Notes under the pieces: model-generated
Databases searched by the model: none
What the model saw: only the letters and a program-made list of their open reading frames with translations
Told to the model about the DNA's origin: nothing
Shown here: one piece after another, positions 33,510 through 44,614 of the stretch
Layout of the letters: every line of letters begins with the position of its first letter
Numbering within the stretch: position 1 is the stretch's first letter
Origin: Welwitschia mirabilis
Taxonomy: Eukaryota; Gnetophyta; Gnetopsida; Welwitschiales
Assembly: GCA_051453625.1 (NCBI GenBank)
Contig: JBOZIK010000001.1
Location: 221,064,767 to 221,128,766, forward strand
Direction: 5' to 3'
DNA length: 64,000 nucleotides
Program-made: the position numbers and the translations under genes

Positions 33510-34186
33510 GGAAGATTGAAGGATAATCCATTAGCTACAGAGAGAAGATTTCCTTGGTGTTGGGCTGAGTATCCTCTATTGAGGTGCTACTACTTTATTA
33601 TAAGTAGATTTTAAATTGATGATTAATTCAAAAACTTTTTTCACTTCTATTTTGTGAACCTTCCTTATAGTTTAAGTTGATTATGATTTGAGTGAGAGCT
33701 TCATAGTTTATCTAGATCATGAGGGTAATATTTGTTAAGATTGACATTGTTAGTTTAGATCTTGTATTACATTTCATTTTATTCCATTTCCATATTTGAA
33801 TTTATTCATATTCTATTTGGAATATCTTATAGCTTATATTGGTTAGTGACAAGTGATAACTCTTCCTCATTGATCTAAGTTATAAGGGCTGATTCTTGTG
33901 ACAGAAGAATTGGAATTCAAATAGACTCATTACACTTTCATTCATCTAATTTTATTTCATCATCATTAATCTTGTATTACATTTGCATTTCTTATTATTT
34001 TCATTTACTAAAGGAAAAAGACTAAAAATACTTTATAAAATTAATGTCTTGACTTCTAGTCTAATGTCTTTAATGAATTACAACATTTAAATTGACTTCC
34101 ATCTATACTAGTATGTGTTTTTTTGCAACTATTGCAATTTATAGGATTTTCCTAAGGACTTAAAGGTTGTACAAATTCACACCATA
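33510..34186 (+). repeat. 3' LTR of gypsy element 2 (at least the 3' half)
   Basis: The part 33,851-34,186 aligns with the 5' LTR end at 23,866-24,205. The bases 33,510-33,850 probably belong to the same LTR, but their partner falls in the gap before 23,866. It ends ...CACCATA, and the next bases diverge from the primer-site region, as expected at an LTR end. Confidence 0.75.
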
Positions 34187-34554
34187 ATAATTTCTCGCAA
34201 ATTATCTCTTTTATATTTCTTATGTTTTATGTTAATGTCAATTTAAAACTACTTAAATTAAATCTAATTTTGACATAGAGCATAATAGCTAATTTGAATA
34301 ATAATAAGTTACTAAATTTATTGATTGATTATATTTAGATCATTATATCTTCATTCCATTACATTTCATTTCCATTGCATTCCATTTATTTGTATTAGTG
34401 ATTTCATTCTTTAGTTATTGAAAATATCAAAAATAATGATGTGTATTTCTTTTTAAATAAATTAGTATTTTAATATTCTTTTGTTTACTTGATGATTTTA
34501 TGAAATTTGAATTGCATCCTATACTAGCATGTCTCATGAAATAAGATTATAGGC
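34187..34554. other. Flank between two gypsy elements, nothing recognised
   Basis: AT-rich sequence without a coding match. The minus-strand integrase expected beyond the RNase H of the next element is not here. Confidence 0.4.
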
Positions 34555-34960
34555 TTAGTCGAGAAATAAATATATTTTTATTAATTCGTATATAAGACAC
34601 AAACATAAACTTTCAATAATTTTAGATGAATTAGCAAGTAAGGGAAGGAAAGATAAATGATTAACAATAAGATTTTCCTTTTCTACTTTATTTTTCATAG
34701 TAAGATCAAATTCATGCAAAATAAAATCATAACATATTAGAGCAAGTTTAGTTAAACGATTATTACGAATGTATCTTAAAGTTATGTGATGAGTAAAGAA
34801 AGCTACTAGATAATTAATAAGATAGAGGTGGAATGTTTTAAGAGGCAAAATAACTATAAAGCATCTCCTTTCCATAGTAGAATAATTAAGTTAAGCATCA
34901 TGTAAAGTATTATTAGCATAAGAAATAACATAGGATTTAGATTTAATAGCTTGACTTAGA
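34555..34960 (-). pseudogene. Gypsy element 4 RNase H relic
   Basis: From 34,875 downwards the minus strand reads without stop for 106 codons: VILPLKTFHLYLINYLVAFF, then THHITLRYI and YDFILHEFDLTMKNKVEKEN followed by LIVNHLSFL. This is the pattern VFALDKFRSYLxGxxVxxFTDHAALKYL..LLxEFDLEIKDxxGxENxVADHLSRL. The catalytic TDH is THH, and VADH is VNH, so it would be inactive. Confidence 0.88.
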
Positions 34961-35269
34961 TCGCACTATGGAATCACCTGCATTAGTTATTGGCTTTAAA
35001 GAAAAATACCAATTAGGAGCTTTAAGAATAGGTAAATATAAGAAAAGTCCTTTCATTTCTAAAAAGTAAATTTCATATTCCAGTATCCAAGAGAATTATA
35101 CATCTTTAAGAAGTAATTTAGTCAAAGATTTACTAAGAGAATTAAAAGATGAAATGAAATGGCAACAAAATCTAGAATGTCCTAATAAAGATCTTGCATA
35201 TTTTACATAAGTAGGAGTATAAAGAGAATGAATGATATTGATATTAGTAATATTAACTTATATTCCTTT

Positions 35270-36040
35270 CTTAGAATTGGTATGACCATGAATAATGCTG
35301 CTAATAACCATGAATCTAACTAAGTTTAAAATTATGATTAATAAAATGATTCAAGATTAACTTAAGATAATGGATCATTTAATCAAAGGAATCATCAAAA
35401 GGAGAAAAAATCATCCATAAAGATTTCTAAAAACCATCTATAAATTTATGAAAAAATACTAGTCAAATGTCTTTGAAAAGTTATAGGAGTATTACATAGA
35501 CCAAAAAACATATAATAGTAGGAAAAGATTCCAAAGGAAAAAGTAAAAGTGATTTTATCTCAATCCTATAGATAGATAGCAATTTGATTATAACCATTAT
35601 ATCCATTATAAACAATATGCTCATTAAGAATTTAATTAATAAGAGGAATGAGAAAATGATCTTTCTTAGTATAAGAATTTAGAGCATGAAAATATACATA
35701 GATTCTTCATTTACCACTCTTATTTTGGTTAACTTGTAAAGGGCTTATCCATTTGTATTTTCAATGGGGTAAATATTGTTATCTTTCTAAATTCTTCTAA
35801 TATATTCTTTAACAATATCCCTAATCTTTAAATTTATCCTATGTTAATATTGATAAGAAAGTTTTATATTAGATTTTAAATAGATATGACCTAAAAAAAC
35901 TAAATGATGAACACCAAGTAAATCATGATAAGACTAAGTAAAGGCTTGAGAATTTTTAGTTAACAAGTTTTTAAGCTTTTTTTTCTTGAAAAGGAGTAAG
36001 ATCAATACTAATGATAATAGGTTTAGATTAGTTACTACCT
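35270..36040 (-). pseudogene. Gypsy element 4 reverse transcriptase relic
   Basis: The minus strand gives a decayed KKDHFPLPFIDQML block near 35,650, then EHIVYNGYNGYNQIAIYL, in which motif A LDGYSGYNQ has become YNGYNGYNQ (Asn at 35,605-35,607). It continues with DKITFTFPFGIFSYYMFFGL and CNTPITFQRHL, and ends with the catalytic box FLEIFMDDFFSF, MDD encoded at 35,410-35,418 and intact. Stops occur around it. The 171 bp before the gap at 36,167 are repeated after it. Confidence 0.88.
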
Positions 36041-36639
36041 AATAAGATATACTTGAAATGACTAGGTATAGGTTTTATACCATTATTAGTAATCTTATTA
36101 ATCATAAAAACATCATTAAAAGAGATATTAATTTCCATTTTATTAGAATCACAATTAAAATTTTCANNNNNNNNNNNNNNNNNNNNNNNNNNNNNNNNNN
36201 NNNNNNNNNNNNNNNNNNNNNNNNNNNNNNNNNNNNNNNNNNNNNNNNNNNNNNNNNNNNNNNNNNGTAAGATCAATACTAATGATAATAGGTTTAGATT
36301 AGTTACTACCTAATAATATATACTTGAAATGACTAGGTATAGGTTTTAAACCATCATTAGTAACCTCATTAAACATAAAAACATCATTAAAAGAGATATT
36401 AATTTCCATTTTATTAGAATCACAATTGAAATTTTCAAAATCAATACATTTAATAGGAGTAACTATTTTATTTTATAAAATAAAATATAATAGGTAATTC
36501 CTAATGCACATTCAAATAGAGCATATCATTTAGAACTAAAAATAAATCATCACTTACAACTTAAATTTCAAGAAAAGATAAATGTTGATTTAAGTTAATA
36601 ACCTTTTCTCTCAATTGTAAACTATACTAAGGTAATTAA
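36041..36639 (-). other. Protease-RT spacer of gypsy element 4
   Basis: Only short open stretches on the minus strand. Contains a 100-N gap (36,167-36,266) with 35,996-36,166 repeated at 36,267-36,437. No motif recognised. Confidence 0.5.
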
Positions 36640-37020
36640 AAGATTATCAAAAGTAATTTTTAATGCACCAAATTTATAATTAGTCTTAACATCAACAATT
36701 GCAAGTCAAGGTTGACCTAGAATGATAGCATAAGCTATATAATCCATAAGTAAAAACATTGATAGGACAAAAACCTTTTATATTTTAATCAAAATGTATC
36801 TTAAAATTCCTAAATTCTTAACTATGGTTCCATAATTCATTAAAAAAATTGCATTATTGGCATATACGTGGTTGAAACTCAAGGCTTGGAAAAGGCATTT
36901 AGGCATAAGATTAACTTTGACTATTAAATCTACCATGGATTTTTCAATGATGTGATCTCCAATAAAAATGATAAAGGTAAGGGATTTAGGGTCTTCATAT
37001 ATCATAGGAATTTCAAATTA
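36640..37020 (-). pseudogene. Gypsy element 4 aspartic protease relic
   Basis: The minus-strand frame holds MVDLIVKVNLMPKCLFQAL (near 36,940-36,884), the VDxGAxVNLMPxSLF active-site block, with the Asp kept but Gly and Ala changed. Further down, AYAIILGQP*LAIVDVKTNY (about 36,732-36,673) is the ILGRPWLATVDA block with the Trp codon turned into TGA. This protease type differs from that of element 2. Confidence 0.8.
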
Positions 37021-37899
37021 CAAAAGACATATAGTAAAGGTAGTAATATTAATTATTTCTTTAGATGATTGAATTTGTCTTTTAACGGTGTAAGATCTTT
37101 AAGAAATTTAGCATAAGATGAGATTCTCTTAATTACCTTAATATCAGGAAGATTAATGTTAATATCTTTAAATTTTTTAGAAATAACCTCATAATTACTA
37201 CTTTTTCTAAGTTAATTTCTAGTAAAAGAATTAGAATTTTCTAACTTTCTATTTTGAAACTTCTTTCTGGATTTGAATTTAAGATTTTCTATTAAAATCC
37301 ATGAATTTTTATATTTTTTAACTTTATGATTAAATCTAAAAATTATTTTTTGTACTTATTAATGTAATCACATTTACATCACTATGCTCTTCCATCATAT
37401 TATTTGATTTTGGATTAGGTTTTCATTAAGATGATATACTATGATGACTTTCCTTTTTATTTTTACATTAGAATATAAACTTAAGCATTTGCTACATTTA
37501 TTCCATTTGATTTACCAATAAATTATCATTTTTTCTAACATATTATCTTAATGAGGCAAAGGAGGAAAAGCTTTGGGTTGCCATTGAGATTTGTGACTAT
37601 AAGGGTAAAAGGATTAGGATAATGAGGAAGATTATTTTAATGAGAATTGAAGTACTTATTAAATGAAAAGAGGCATGATAATTTTGACTAAAGGTATGAT
37701 CTTTAAAAAAATGATAATGATGCAAAGAATTTTGAGTTATCATAAAAATCTAACATGACTTATTGGATTAACACTTTACTTAATACAACTCATAAAATGA
37801 TGAATTCAAAGAAGATTGAGTTGAATTACCTTTTTCCCCTTCTAATTTAAGATTTTATAATTAATTTTATAAAACTTTAATTTTATTTACTAACTTATT
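37021..37899 (-). other. Gag-protease junction of gypsy element 4
   Basis: Heavily decayed. Short Lys/Asn-rich readings only; no zinc knuckle found. Confidence 0.4.
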
Positions 37900-38500
37900 A
37901 TTTTATTAATACTTATTTATAAGATCATTCAAGCTAATGTTATTTTTGACATGATCATCTTTAATTTCTTCTCATCCATGCATAATGTTTATCGTTTGTT
38001 CCAGTTTCTTCTAACTATCATTAGGTGTTGCATCGAGTAATTTTCATTAGTTAAGACTTCTACAATCTTTATAGTTTTTTTATTCAAATCTTCTAAGTAA
38101 ATTTGAAATAATTTTAAAACTTTAAATACCATGATTAGTATTCTTAATCAGAAGATCCATAAAATGCTCAAAAGATTCATAATAAGATTTAGTAATTGCT
38201 TGAAGTTTCTAATAAGATTTTTCAACTAATTAGTATGATTTTTAAGAATAACTTTGTTAATGAAATCTTCTTTGAACTTTACAAGATTTAAAAGATCCTT
38301 ATTATTATAAATAATCTTAAATTGGTGTCTACACCTATTCTTCAAAACAAGAGTAAGAATTACTAACTTGGCTACATCGAAATGAGTTTAAGGCATAATC
38401 TTTCAAATTAAATCAAATTCTTCAAGAAAGTTATAAGGATCCTAATAATCAAAACCATGAAAAATAAGAAAATTCTTAACATTTTTGATAGAAATTATGG
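37900..38500 (-). pseudogene. Gypsy element 4 gag relic
   Basis: The minus strand from about 38,440 reads DPYNFLEEFDLI, corresponding to the EDPYxHLxxFxxxC start of the gag core. It continues through HFDVAKLVILTLVLKNRCRH and NNKDLLNLVKFKEDFINKVI to a decayed region where the FxxRYxxLLxxCPHHG part should be. Stops and frame changes are present. Confidence 0.6.
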
Positions 38501-38754
38501 TATATAAGTGTGAAAAATATAAGAATTAGTTTTTTGATCTTTAAATAAATTTTCAAGTCTATATTGAGGATTAAAATTTTAATCATTAATATCTTGGATA
38601 GCTATTTCGAAAGAAAGAGAATTTAATATTTTAATAAGATAGTTAAAATGTTGAGAACATGATGTACTAAAAAAGGCAAAAAAGGAGGGTTTAGCAATAA
38701 TAGAACTATGAAATCTTTATAAATGTTTTCTAGTAAAAATCCAAGATTTATGTC

Positions 38755-39010
38755 AATGACTAGTTACCATAGTGGTAAGGTCATAGACACATGGACTTAG
38801 AGGCCCAAAGTTCAAACCCCGACAGNNNNNNNNNNNNNNNNNNNNNNNNNNNNAGCCCAAGTGCCACTAGGCATTTTTATTACATAAAATTACCTATCCG
38901 CTACTGGTGGGAAATACAAATGGATTAGATTCTATAAGACAAAGCACCACTGGGCATTTGTATGGTGCAAAATTACCTACCCACTATCTCTTAAAAAACA
39001 AAAAAAAAAA
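38755..39010 (+). mobile_element. tRNA-derived SINE
   Basis: An internal polymerase III promoter is visible: an A box CCATAGTGGTAAGG (38,767-38,780) and a B box AGTTCAAACCCC (38,809-38,820) at tRNA-like spacing. A non-tRNA body and an A-rich tail (38,992-39,010) follow. Its body contains two related halves: GCCACTAGGCATTTTTATTA with AAAATTACCTA at 38,863-38,896, and ACCACTGGGCATTTGTATGG with AAAATTACCTA at 38,947-38,979. Twenty-eight N break it at 38,826-38,853. No clear flanking duplication was found. It lies between gypsy element 4 and R copy C. Confidence 0.78.
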
Positions 39011-39039
39011 GTGTAATCCAACATTTATTCATAAATGCA

Positions 39040-42000
39040 TAGTATAAAAGTTAATAAATGAAATTCACAAAAACGTAATAGATTTAGAACATGTGCAATT
39101 AGAAGAATTGTGGATTAATATAGTGCTTATAGATTCATGGATGCATTTTTAATAGAAATCATCTGAAACAAACAACTTTCATAAATGTATTTTTTTTAGC
39201 AAGATAAGTATAATATTTCATGTAAAAATAATTACAAGTATTTGAAACAATGATTCTAATTTAAAAATGAAGAAATAGCTCCATTTTTAAAATGAGGACA
39301 TCATGCTCTAATCCTTTCCAAAAACATTTGTATGCTTAACATGATAATTTAACTCAATCAAAAGAAACTAATCATAATAAATCATAAATAAATCTCCTAG
39401 GTTAAATTAGATATATAGTGGAAGCACAAAAGTATCAAAGCAATGGACACTTTACATAGATTATTCATGAAAGTTTTGTAAATTATCTTAAAACGTTATC
39501 ACCATATATGATAAAATATCTATCTCTAAGTGACTTTTATGTAATTATAACCAATGACATATATAAAACACTAAGAACTACATGTGTAAAAAGATACATT
39601 TTATTAGGTGTGAAAAGAAAAATATAATGAATAAGAAAAAATAATCTTCTATAAACATTTTCTATTAATATAATAATCATTTATAACTCAATTGAATGAT
39701 TAAGAGATAAAATAGTTAAAACTACTTAATACATTTTAAGTGAAAATATTTTATTTTGAAATGTTTACTTTTTAAGATAATGTAAAATGGTTATAAATAA
39801 GTAGTGAAATGTCATATTTAATTTTATATCAGTTTACAATAACTCAAAATCAAAATATAACACTTTGGCAACATGATTCCTTAAATTAACATAACAAACT
39901 ATTTTGACTTTAGAAATATATTTACTAAATTCCATTTTACTTGATTTAAAAGATAAATCTTAATTAGTATTGAAATGAGTTATAAAAGTTATGAAACATC
40001 TTATTTAGGATATGAGTCAACAATTAATTAGTAAAAATCATCACATGAATTTTTATGCAACCAAAGGAAACTGAGTCCATTTCATGTTATTTTGATTAGA
40101 AAAAAGAAAGATAAGAAAAGGAAGAAAGAGAGAAGGAAGAGAGAAAACTCCAAAAAGAAAACTTAGAACTTTTTAAAACCTTTAAAGAATATAATATTTC
40201 ATAAAATAAGTATTTATAACTAAATATTCAATATCTAATAAAATTAATTAAAACTAATAAGTAATAAATCATCTAGAAATATCTACATAAATTATAGTCA
40301 AACTATTTTAACAAAGAATATTATGAAACTATAATAATTAAGAAAAAATAGATTTTAATTTTTAAAAGTACTCAAAAATTAATGAAAGATAGGGGCTTAG
40401 CTTTTTGAAAACACTTAAAAAATTTTGATTTTCCAAAATAATACATTTAATATTTCATAGTTCCAAACATTTTCCAACTAAAACTGCAACTCAACAATAA
40501 ACATACAAAATGAAATGTTAAAGGCTACATTTGGGTTTAAACTCATAACACATAAAATTTTCTAAATTATGAAATGAATCCACTCATTAAATTTCTAAGT
40601 AATTAGAGTTGCAAAGAAATAAGATATGGTCAAAACAATAACTAAAATTAACTAATTTTACTTCAAGTGAAAAGAAAAGTAATAATATAAAAGTGAATAA
40701 TTTCAATTTCTGAACTAAAAAAATAAAATTCGTACATGCCACATTAATTTTATTATAAAGGAAACAAATAAAAATTTATCATTCATTANNNNNNNNNNNN
40801 NNNNNNNNNNNNNNNNNNNNNNNNNNNNNNNNNNNNNNNNNNNNNNNNNNNNNNNNNNNNNNNNNNNNNNNNNNNNNNNNNNNNNNNNATAATTTCAATT
40901 TCTGAACTAAAAAAAAAATTTGTACATGCCACATTAACTTTATTAAAAAGAAAAAAAATAAAAATTTATCATCCATTACTTAACAAGAAAGATGAAATCA
41001 TGAGAAAATATCTCGGAAAAAAGAGGAAGAATGGAGAAAAAAAGAGATAAGAGGAATAGAAAACTTGTTTTCTTTAACATAGACTTATCAAAATGCAAAA
41101 TTAGATAATTTTATAATAGGTACTAAATATTATACAATTTAACTAGCACTACATATGCAACATGCTATAAGAAATGTAACTAGATTAAAGGAAATACATG
41201 ATGAAAATGCAAAATTTAAGTAAACAAAATCATTAAAAAACATAAAGAAAAAGAACACTTATTAGTTTTAGATGTAATCATAGCCCTTTTCATTAGTCTT
41301 TAATTTAAATGATTACAATATGTAATGTCTTCTTCTCTTCCTACATCATCCACTCACCTGCACTTCATAAAGGAAAAGAAAACTTATTAGTTTTATATTC
41401 TTACAAGATCAAATTCCTTCTTTTCTTCTTACACCATCCATACATCCACACTTCACCACCCCTACAATGCCCTTTGGATAGATGAAAATGTAATAAAAAA
41501 GATTAAATATGAATTATTATAGGATGCAGAAGGCTAAAAATGGATGTGTGTAATATCAATAGATAAGAATGAGTAATAGATAAGACTTCCAAAGCTGATA
41601 TAAAGAGAAGATCAACTTGGAAGNNNNNNNNNNNNNNNNNNNNNNNNNNNNNNNNNNNNNNNNNNNNNNNNNNNNNNNNNNNNNNNNNNNNNNNNNNNNN
41701 NNNNNNNNNNNNNNNNNNNNNNNNNNNNNNNNNNNNNNNNNNNNNNNNNNNNNNNNNNNNNNNNNNNNNNNNNNNNNNNNNNNNNNNNNNNNNNNNNNNN
41801 NNNNNNNNNNNNNNNNNNNNNNNNNNNNNNNNNNNNNNNNNNNNNNNNNNNNNNNNNNNNNNNNNNNNNNNNNNNNNNNNNNNNNNNNNNNNNNNNNNNN
41901 NNNNNNNNNNNNCTTCTTCTCTTCCTACATCATCCACTCACCTGCACTTCATAAAGGAAAAGAAAACTTATTGGTGTAAATGCTTACAAGATCAAATGCC

Positions 42001-43120
42001 TTCTTTTCTTCTTACACCATTCATACATCCACACTTCATCACCCCTACCATGCCCTTTTGATAGATGAAAAATGTAATAAAAAATATTAAATATGAATTG
42101 TTAGAGGATGTAGAAGGCTAAAAATGGATGTGTTTAATATCAATAGATGAGAATGAATAATAGATAAGACTTCCAAAGCNNNNNNNNNNNNNNNNNNNNN
42201 NNNNNNNNNNNNNNNNNNNNNNNNNNNNNNNNNNNNNNNNNNNNNNNNNNNNNNNNNNNNNNNNNNNNNNNNNNNNNNNGAGAATGAATAATAGATAAGA
42301 CTTCCAAAGCTAATATGAAGAGAAGATAAACTTGGAAGTGAGGAAATGAGAGGTAGAATGTAATCAGAAACTTATTTTGATTCTTGAAAATCAAATTATG
42401 AGCATGTATTTGGCTTCAAAATGGCATTACTTTAGCATGATGTAAGTTTTGATGTTGAAGGGAGGTCTTTATAGATATACTAAGGTCAATTTTAAGTGAA
42501 GAAATTACCATAAATTATGATATTCACCATCTATTTCATGTCTAATAATTATAAATAGTTACATGATACTATAACCACAATTTTCATTAGGAAATGGTAC
42601 GATAATATCATAAGTAGTTACATTGGTATGCACAAAAAATATAAAATTAAAAATTAATTTGATTTTAATTCTTATAAATGATGTTACATAAAAACATCAT
42701 ATTTGACCAAAAAAACCAATAATGAATAAATTATAACTTTTAAAATGTGAATTTCTAAGGTACTAATATTCTTTGAGGTGATTTAATGTCATGCATCTAG
42801 TGTTATAATGAGTTGAAACTACTACATTAGCTAATAAATGAGATATAATAATGAAAAAGGGATTATGAGACATCTCTAATATTAATAGGTTAAAGAAGTC
42901 TTTCATGCTTTGCATTATCCCCCTTGATCTTGACCTCATAGTAATGATCATTGAAAATATCCTTAAACTAGATCATAATGCATTATTTTAAGATCTTTGA
43001 AAATTTGAGGACTTTATCATCTAAAAAGTATAAAAATATCTTCAAGTGTTCTATCATAGTTATAAAAATAATGAAAAATTGTAAGTATTAATATCTTATT
43101 AAATAAAACATTTAGGCTTC
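39040..43120 (+). repeat. R repeat family, copy C
   Basis: Direct copy with the complete start of the family. It shares ordered blocks with A, B and D: ATAAGTATAATATTTCATGT (39,207), the GA-rich tract near 40,105-40,150, AAATCATGAGAAAA near 40,994, AATGCCCTTTGGATAGATGA at 41,467 and GTCATGCATCTAGTGTTATA at 42,787. It stops near 43,120 at the GGCTTCATCA block. Three gaps (40,789, 41,624, 42,180), each with its flanks duplicated, inflate its length. Confidence 0.8.
41624..41912. other. Assembly gap, 289 N, flanks duplicated
   Basis: 41,329-41,623 is largely repeated from 41,913 on, and again interrupted at 42,180, so this part probably holds one locus represented two or three times. Confidence 0.9.
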
Positions 43121-43742
43121 ATCATAGTCTCATGTAAGTACTTATTCAATAATAAATTAGCCTTATTTAGGTTCATAAGTAGAAATTTATATTTTTCATT
43201 ACATGTTTTGAATGCCTAATCTTCTTTTCTAAATCTCATTTCTATCATTTATAATAGAGAAAGGTTAAATATATTAAGTTCCTCTTTCATATTCTTTAAA
43301 AAACAATAGGAAATACTATAAATTTTTCTCTTTCCATATTAGAAGGTGATCTATATTTTTACATGAATGATAGTAAACCTTTAATGTTTTAAGGGTGGAA
43401 TGGAAAAGAACTAAATTAAATAAAAAATAATAAATTCACAAGAATAAGAAGCTATGATCATTTAGAATATATTATAAGAGAATAAGTGAAATAATCAAGG
43501 ACTAAAAAGAAGAAGAAATAGAAGAGGAGAAAAGGCTATTAGTAGATTTACGTTAACAAAGATCAAGGGCATATTTTCCTAATTCCTTTGAAAATAAAAT
43601 AGAATTTATTAAAATAGTATCTTAAAAAAATTATAGAGAGAAAATGAATATATTTGATGAGCTCCAAAGAAGCCTTACTCTAGAGAGCATAAGGGTTCTC
43701 CTTTAGGAGCTCTTCTTTTATTTTATTTTGTACTTTTCTTTC

Positions 43743-43745
<3 letters not shown>
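43121..43745. other. AT-rich stretch with a short hairpin, no gene
   Basis: No coding match. At 43,659-43,712 GAGCTCCAAAG is followed after about 30 bases by CTTTAGGAGCTC, an imperfect 11-bp hairpin of unknown meaning. Confidence 0.4.

Positions 43746-43803
<58 letters not shown>
43746..43803. repeat. (CT)n microsatellite
   Basis: A pure CT run of about 56 bp next to ten N (43,804-43,813), so its length is uncertain. Confidence 0.97.
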
Positions 43804-43813
43804 NNNNNNNNNN

Positions 43814-44514
43814 TTTTTTTCTTTCACAACATAAATGTAATGTTTTTCATGCTAACAAGTATAAATATGTGTGCTCTTTCCTTTATGAAATAACTTTTCA
43901 TGTAATTTTATAACTTTATACCTAACTTGAAATTTAGTTATGGGGATGAAAAATAGCATATTTTTTCTAAATTTTTATAGAAATAAATTAACTTATGCAT
44001 AAAATCACACTTAGTTTTACTTATTATTTTTAAAAAAGAAAAATTAAAATTTTCAAAATAAATGAAATATTTAAAGATAGAAACTTTTCTTGATCTTGAA
44101 ATTCTATAAAATGTTTTGAAATAAGTATAATATACAAATTTTTAACAAGGTTTTCAAGCTTATTCATTTACTTAATTTCAATAATAAATGTGATACTTAA
44201 AAAATGTCTAAATTATTGAGCATCCTTTAGAACTTCACATTACTTAAACATTTGCTAAATAACTACAAAATGGAAACTTAGTAGGTATATTTACACATGA
44301 AAGTTAACATATCAACCTCTAAAATTTAGTAAATTAGTATAACTTTAAAGCTATAAATACAATATTTATTATTGAAGTATTGTTAATTATGTTTTATTAT
44401 TTAATTTATAAAAATATTAATAAGAAGAATAATTTGTACTTATTTTTTCAAAGATTATGCTATGCTATCTAAACTTTGCTAAAGCCAATTAGCTAAAAAT
44501 GAATGATGTTATCA
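43814..44514. other. AT-rich stretch, nothing recognised
   Basis: No open frame or motif. It ends at a 100-N gap whose flank (44,427-44,514) is repeated at 44,615-44,702. Confidence 0.4.
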
Positions 44515-44614
44515 NNNNNNNNNNNNNNNNNNNNNNNNNNNNNNNNNNNNNNNNNNNNNNNNNNNNNNNNNNNNNNNNNNNNNNNNNNNNNNNNNNNNNN
44601 NNNNNNNNNNNNNN

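Larger units (their letters stand above)
23866..34186 (+). mobile_element. Ty3/gypsy element 2 (Athila-like), with both LTR ends visible
   Basis: A plus-strand element bounded by two copies of the same LTR end: 23,866-24,205 and 33,851-34,186. Internal order is primer-binding site, gag, protease, RT, RNase H, integrase, then about 3 kb of noncoding sequence with a purine-rich tract. Order, the protease block, the PR-RT spacer and the RT signature are those of Athila-type elements. All genes are broken. Both LTR starts lie in N gaps, so the outer target duplication cannot be read. Four gaps (28,829, 29,540, 32,197 and 32,784) interrupt it. Confidence 0.85.
34555..38500 (-). mobile_element. Ty3/gypsy element 4, minus strand (gag to RNase H)
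   Basis: On the minus strand, reading from high to low coordinates, gag (38,470-37,900), protease (37,005-36,640), RT (36,040-35,270) and RNase H (34,960-34,555) follow in the normal gypsy order. Integrase and both LTRs are missing. Residues differ clearly from element 2, but 35,040-35,250 resembles 59,170-59,380, so it shares a family with the minus-strand element at 57.6-59.4 kb. Stops and frameshifts throughout. Confidence 0.85.

Noticed and set aside
38755-38826. A functional tRNA gene
   Set aside because: A and B boxes are present, but no cloverleaf can be completed and a SINE body with an A tail follows.
43659-43712. Hairpin as a terminator or microRNA precursor
   Set aside because: Arms of only 11 bp with a bulge and no conserved copy; too short to support either.
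43728-43913. Frame with a Ser-Leu repeat
   Set aside because: Translation of the CT microsatellite.
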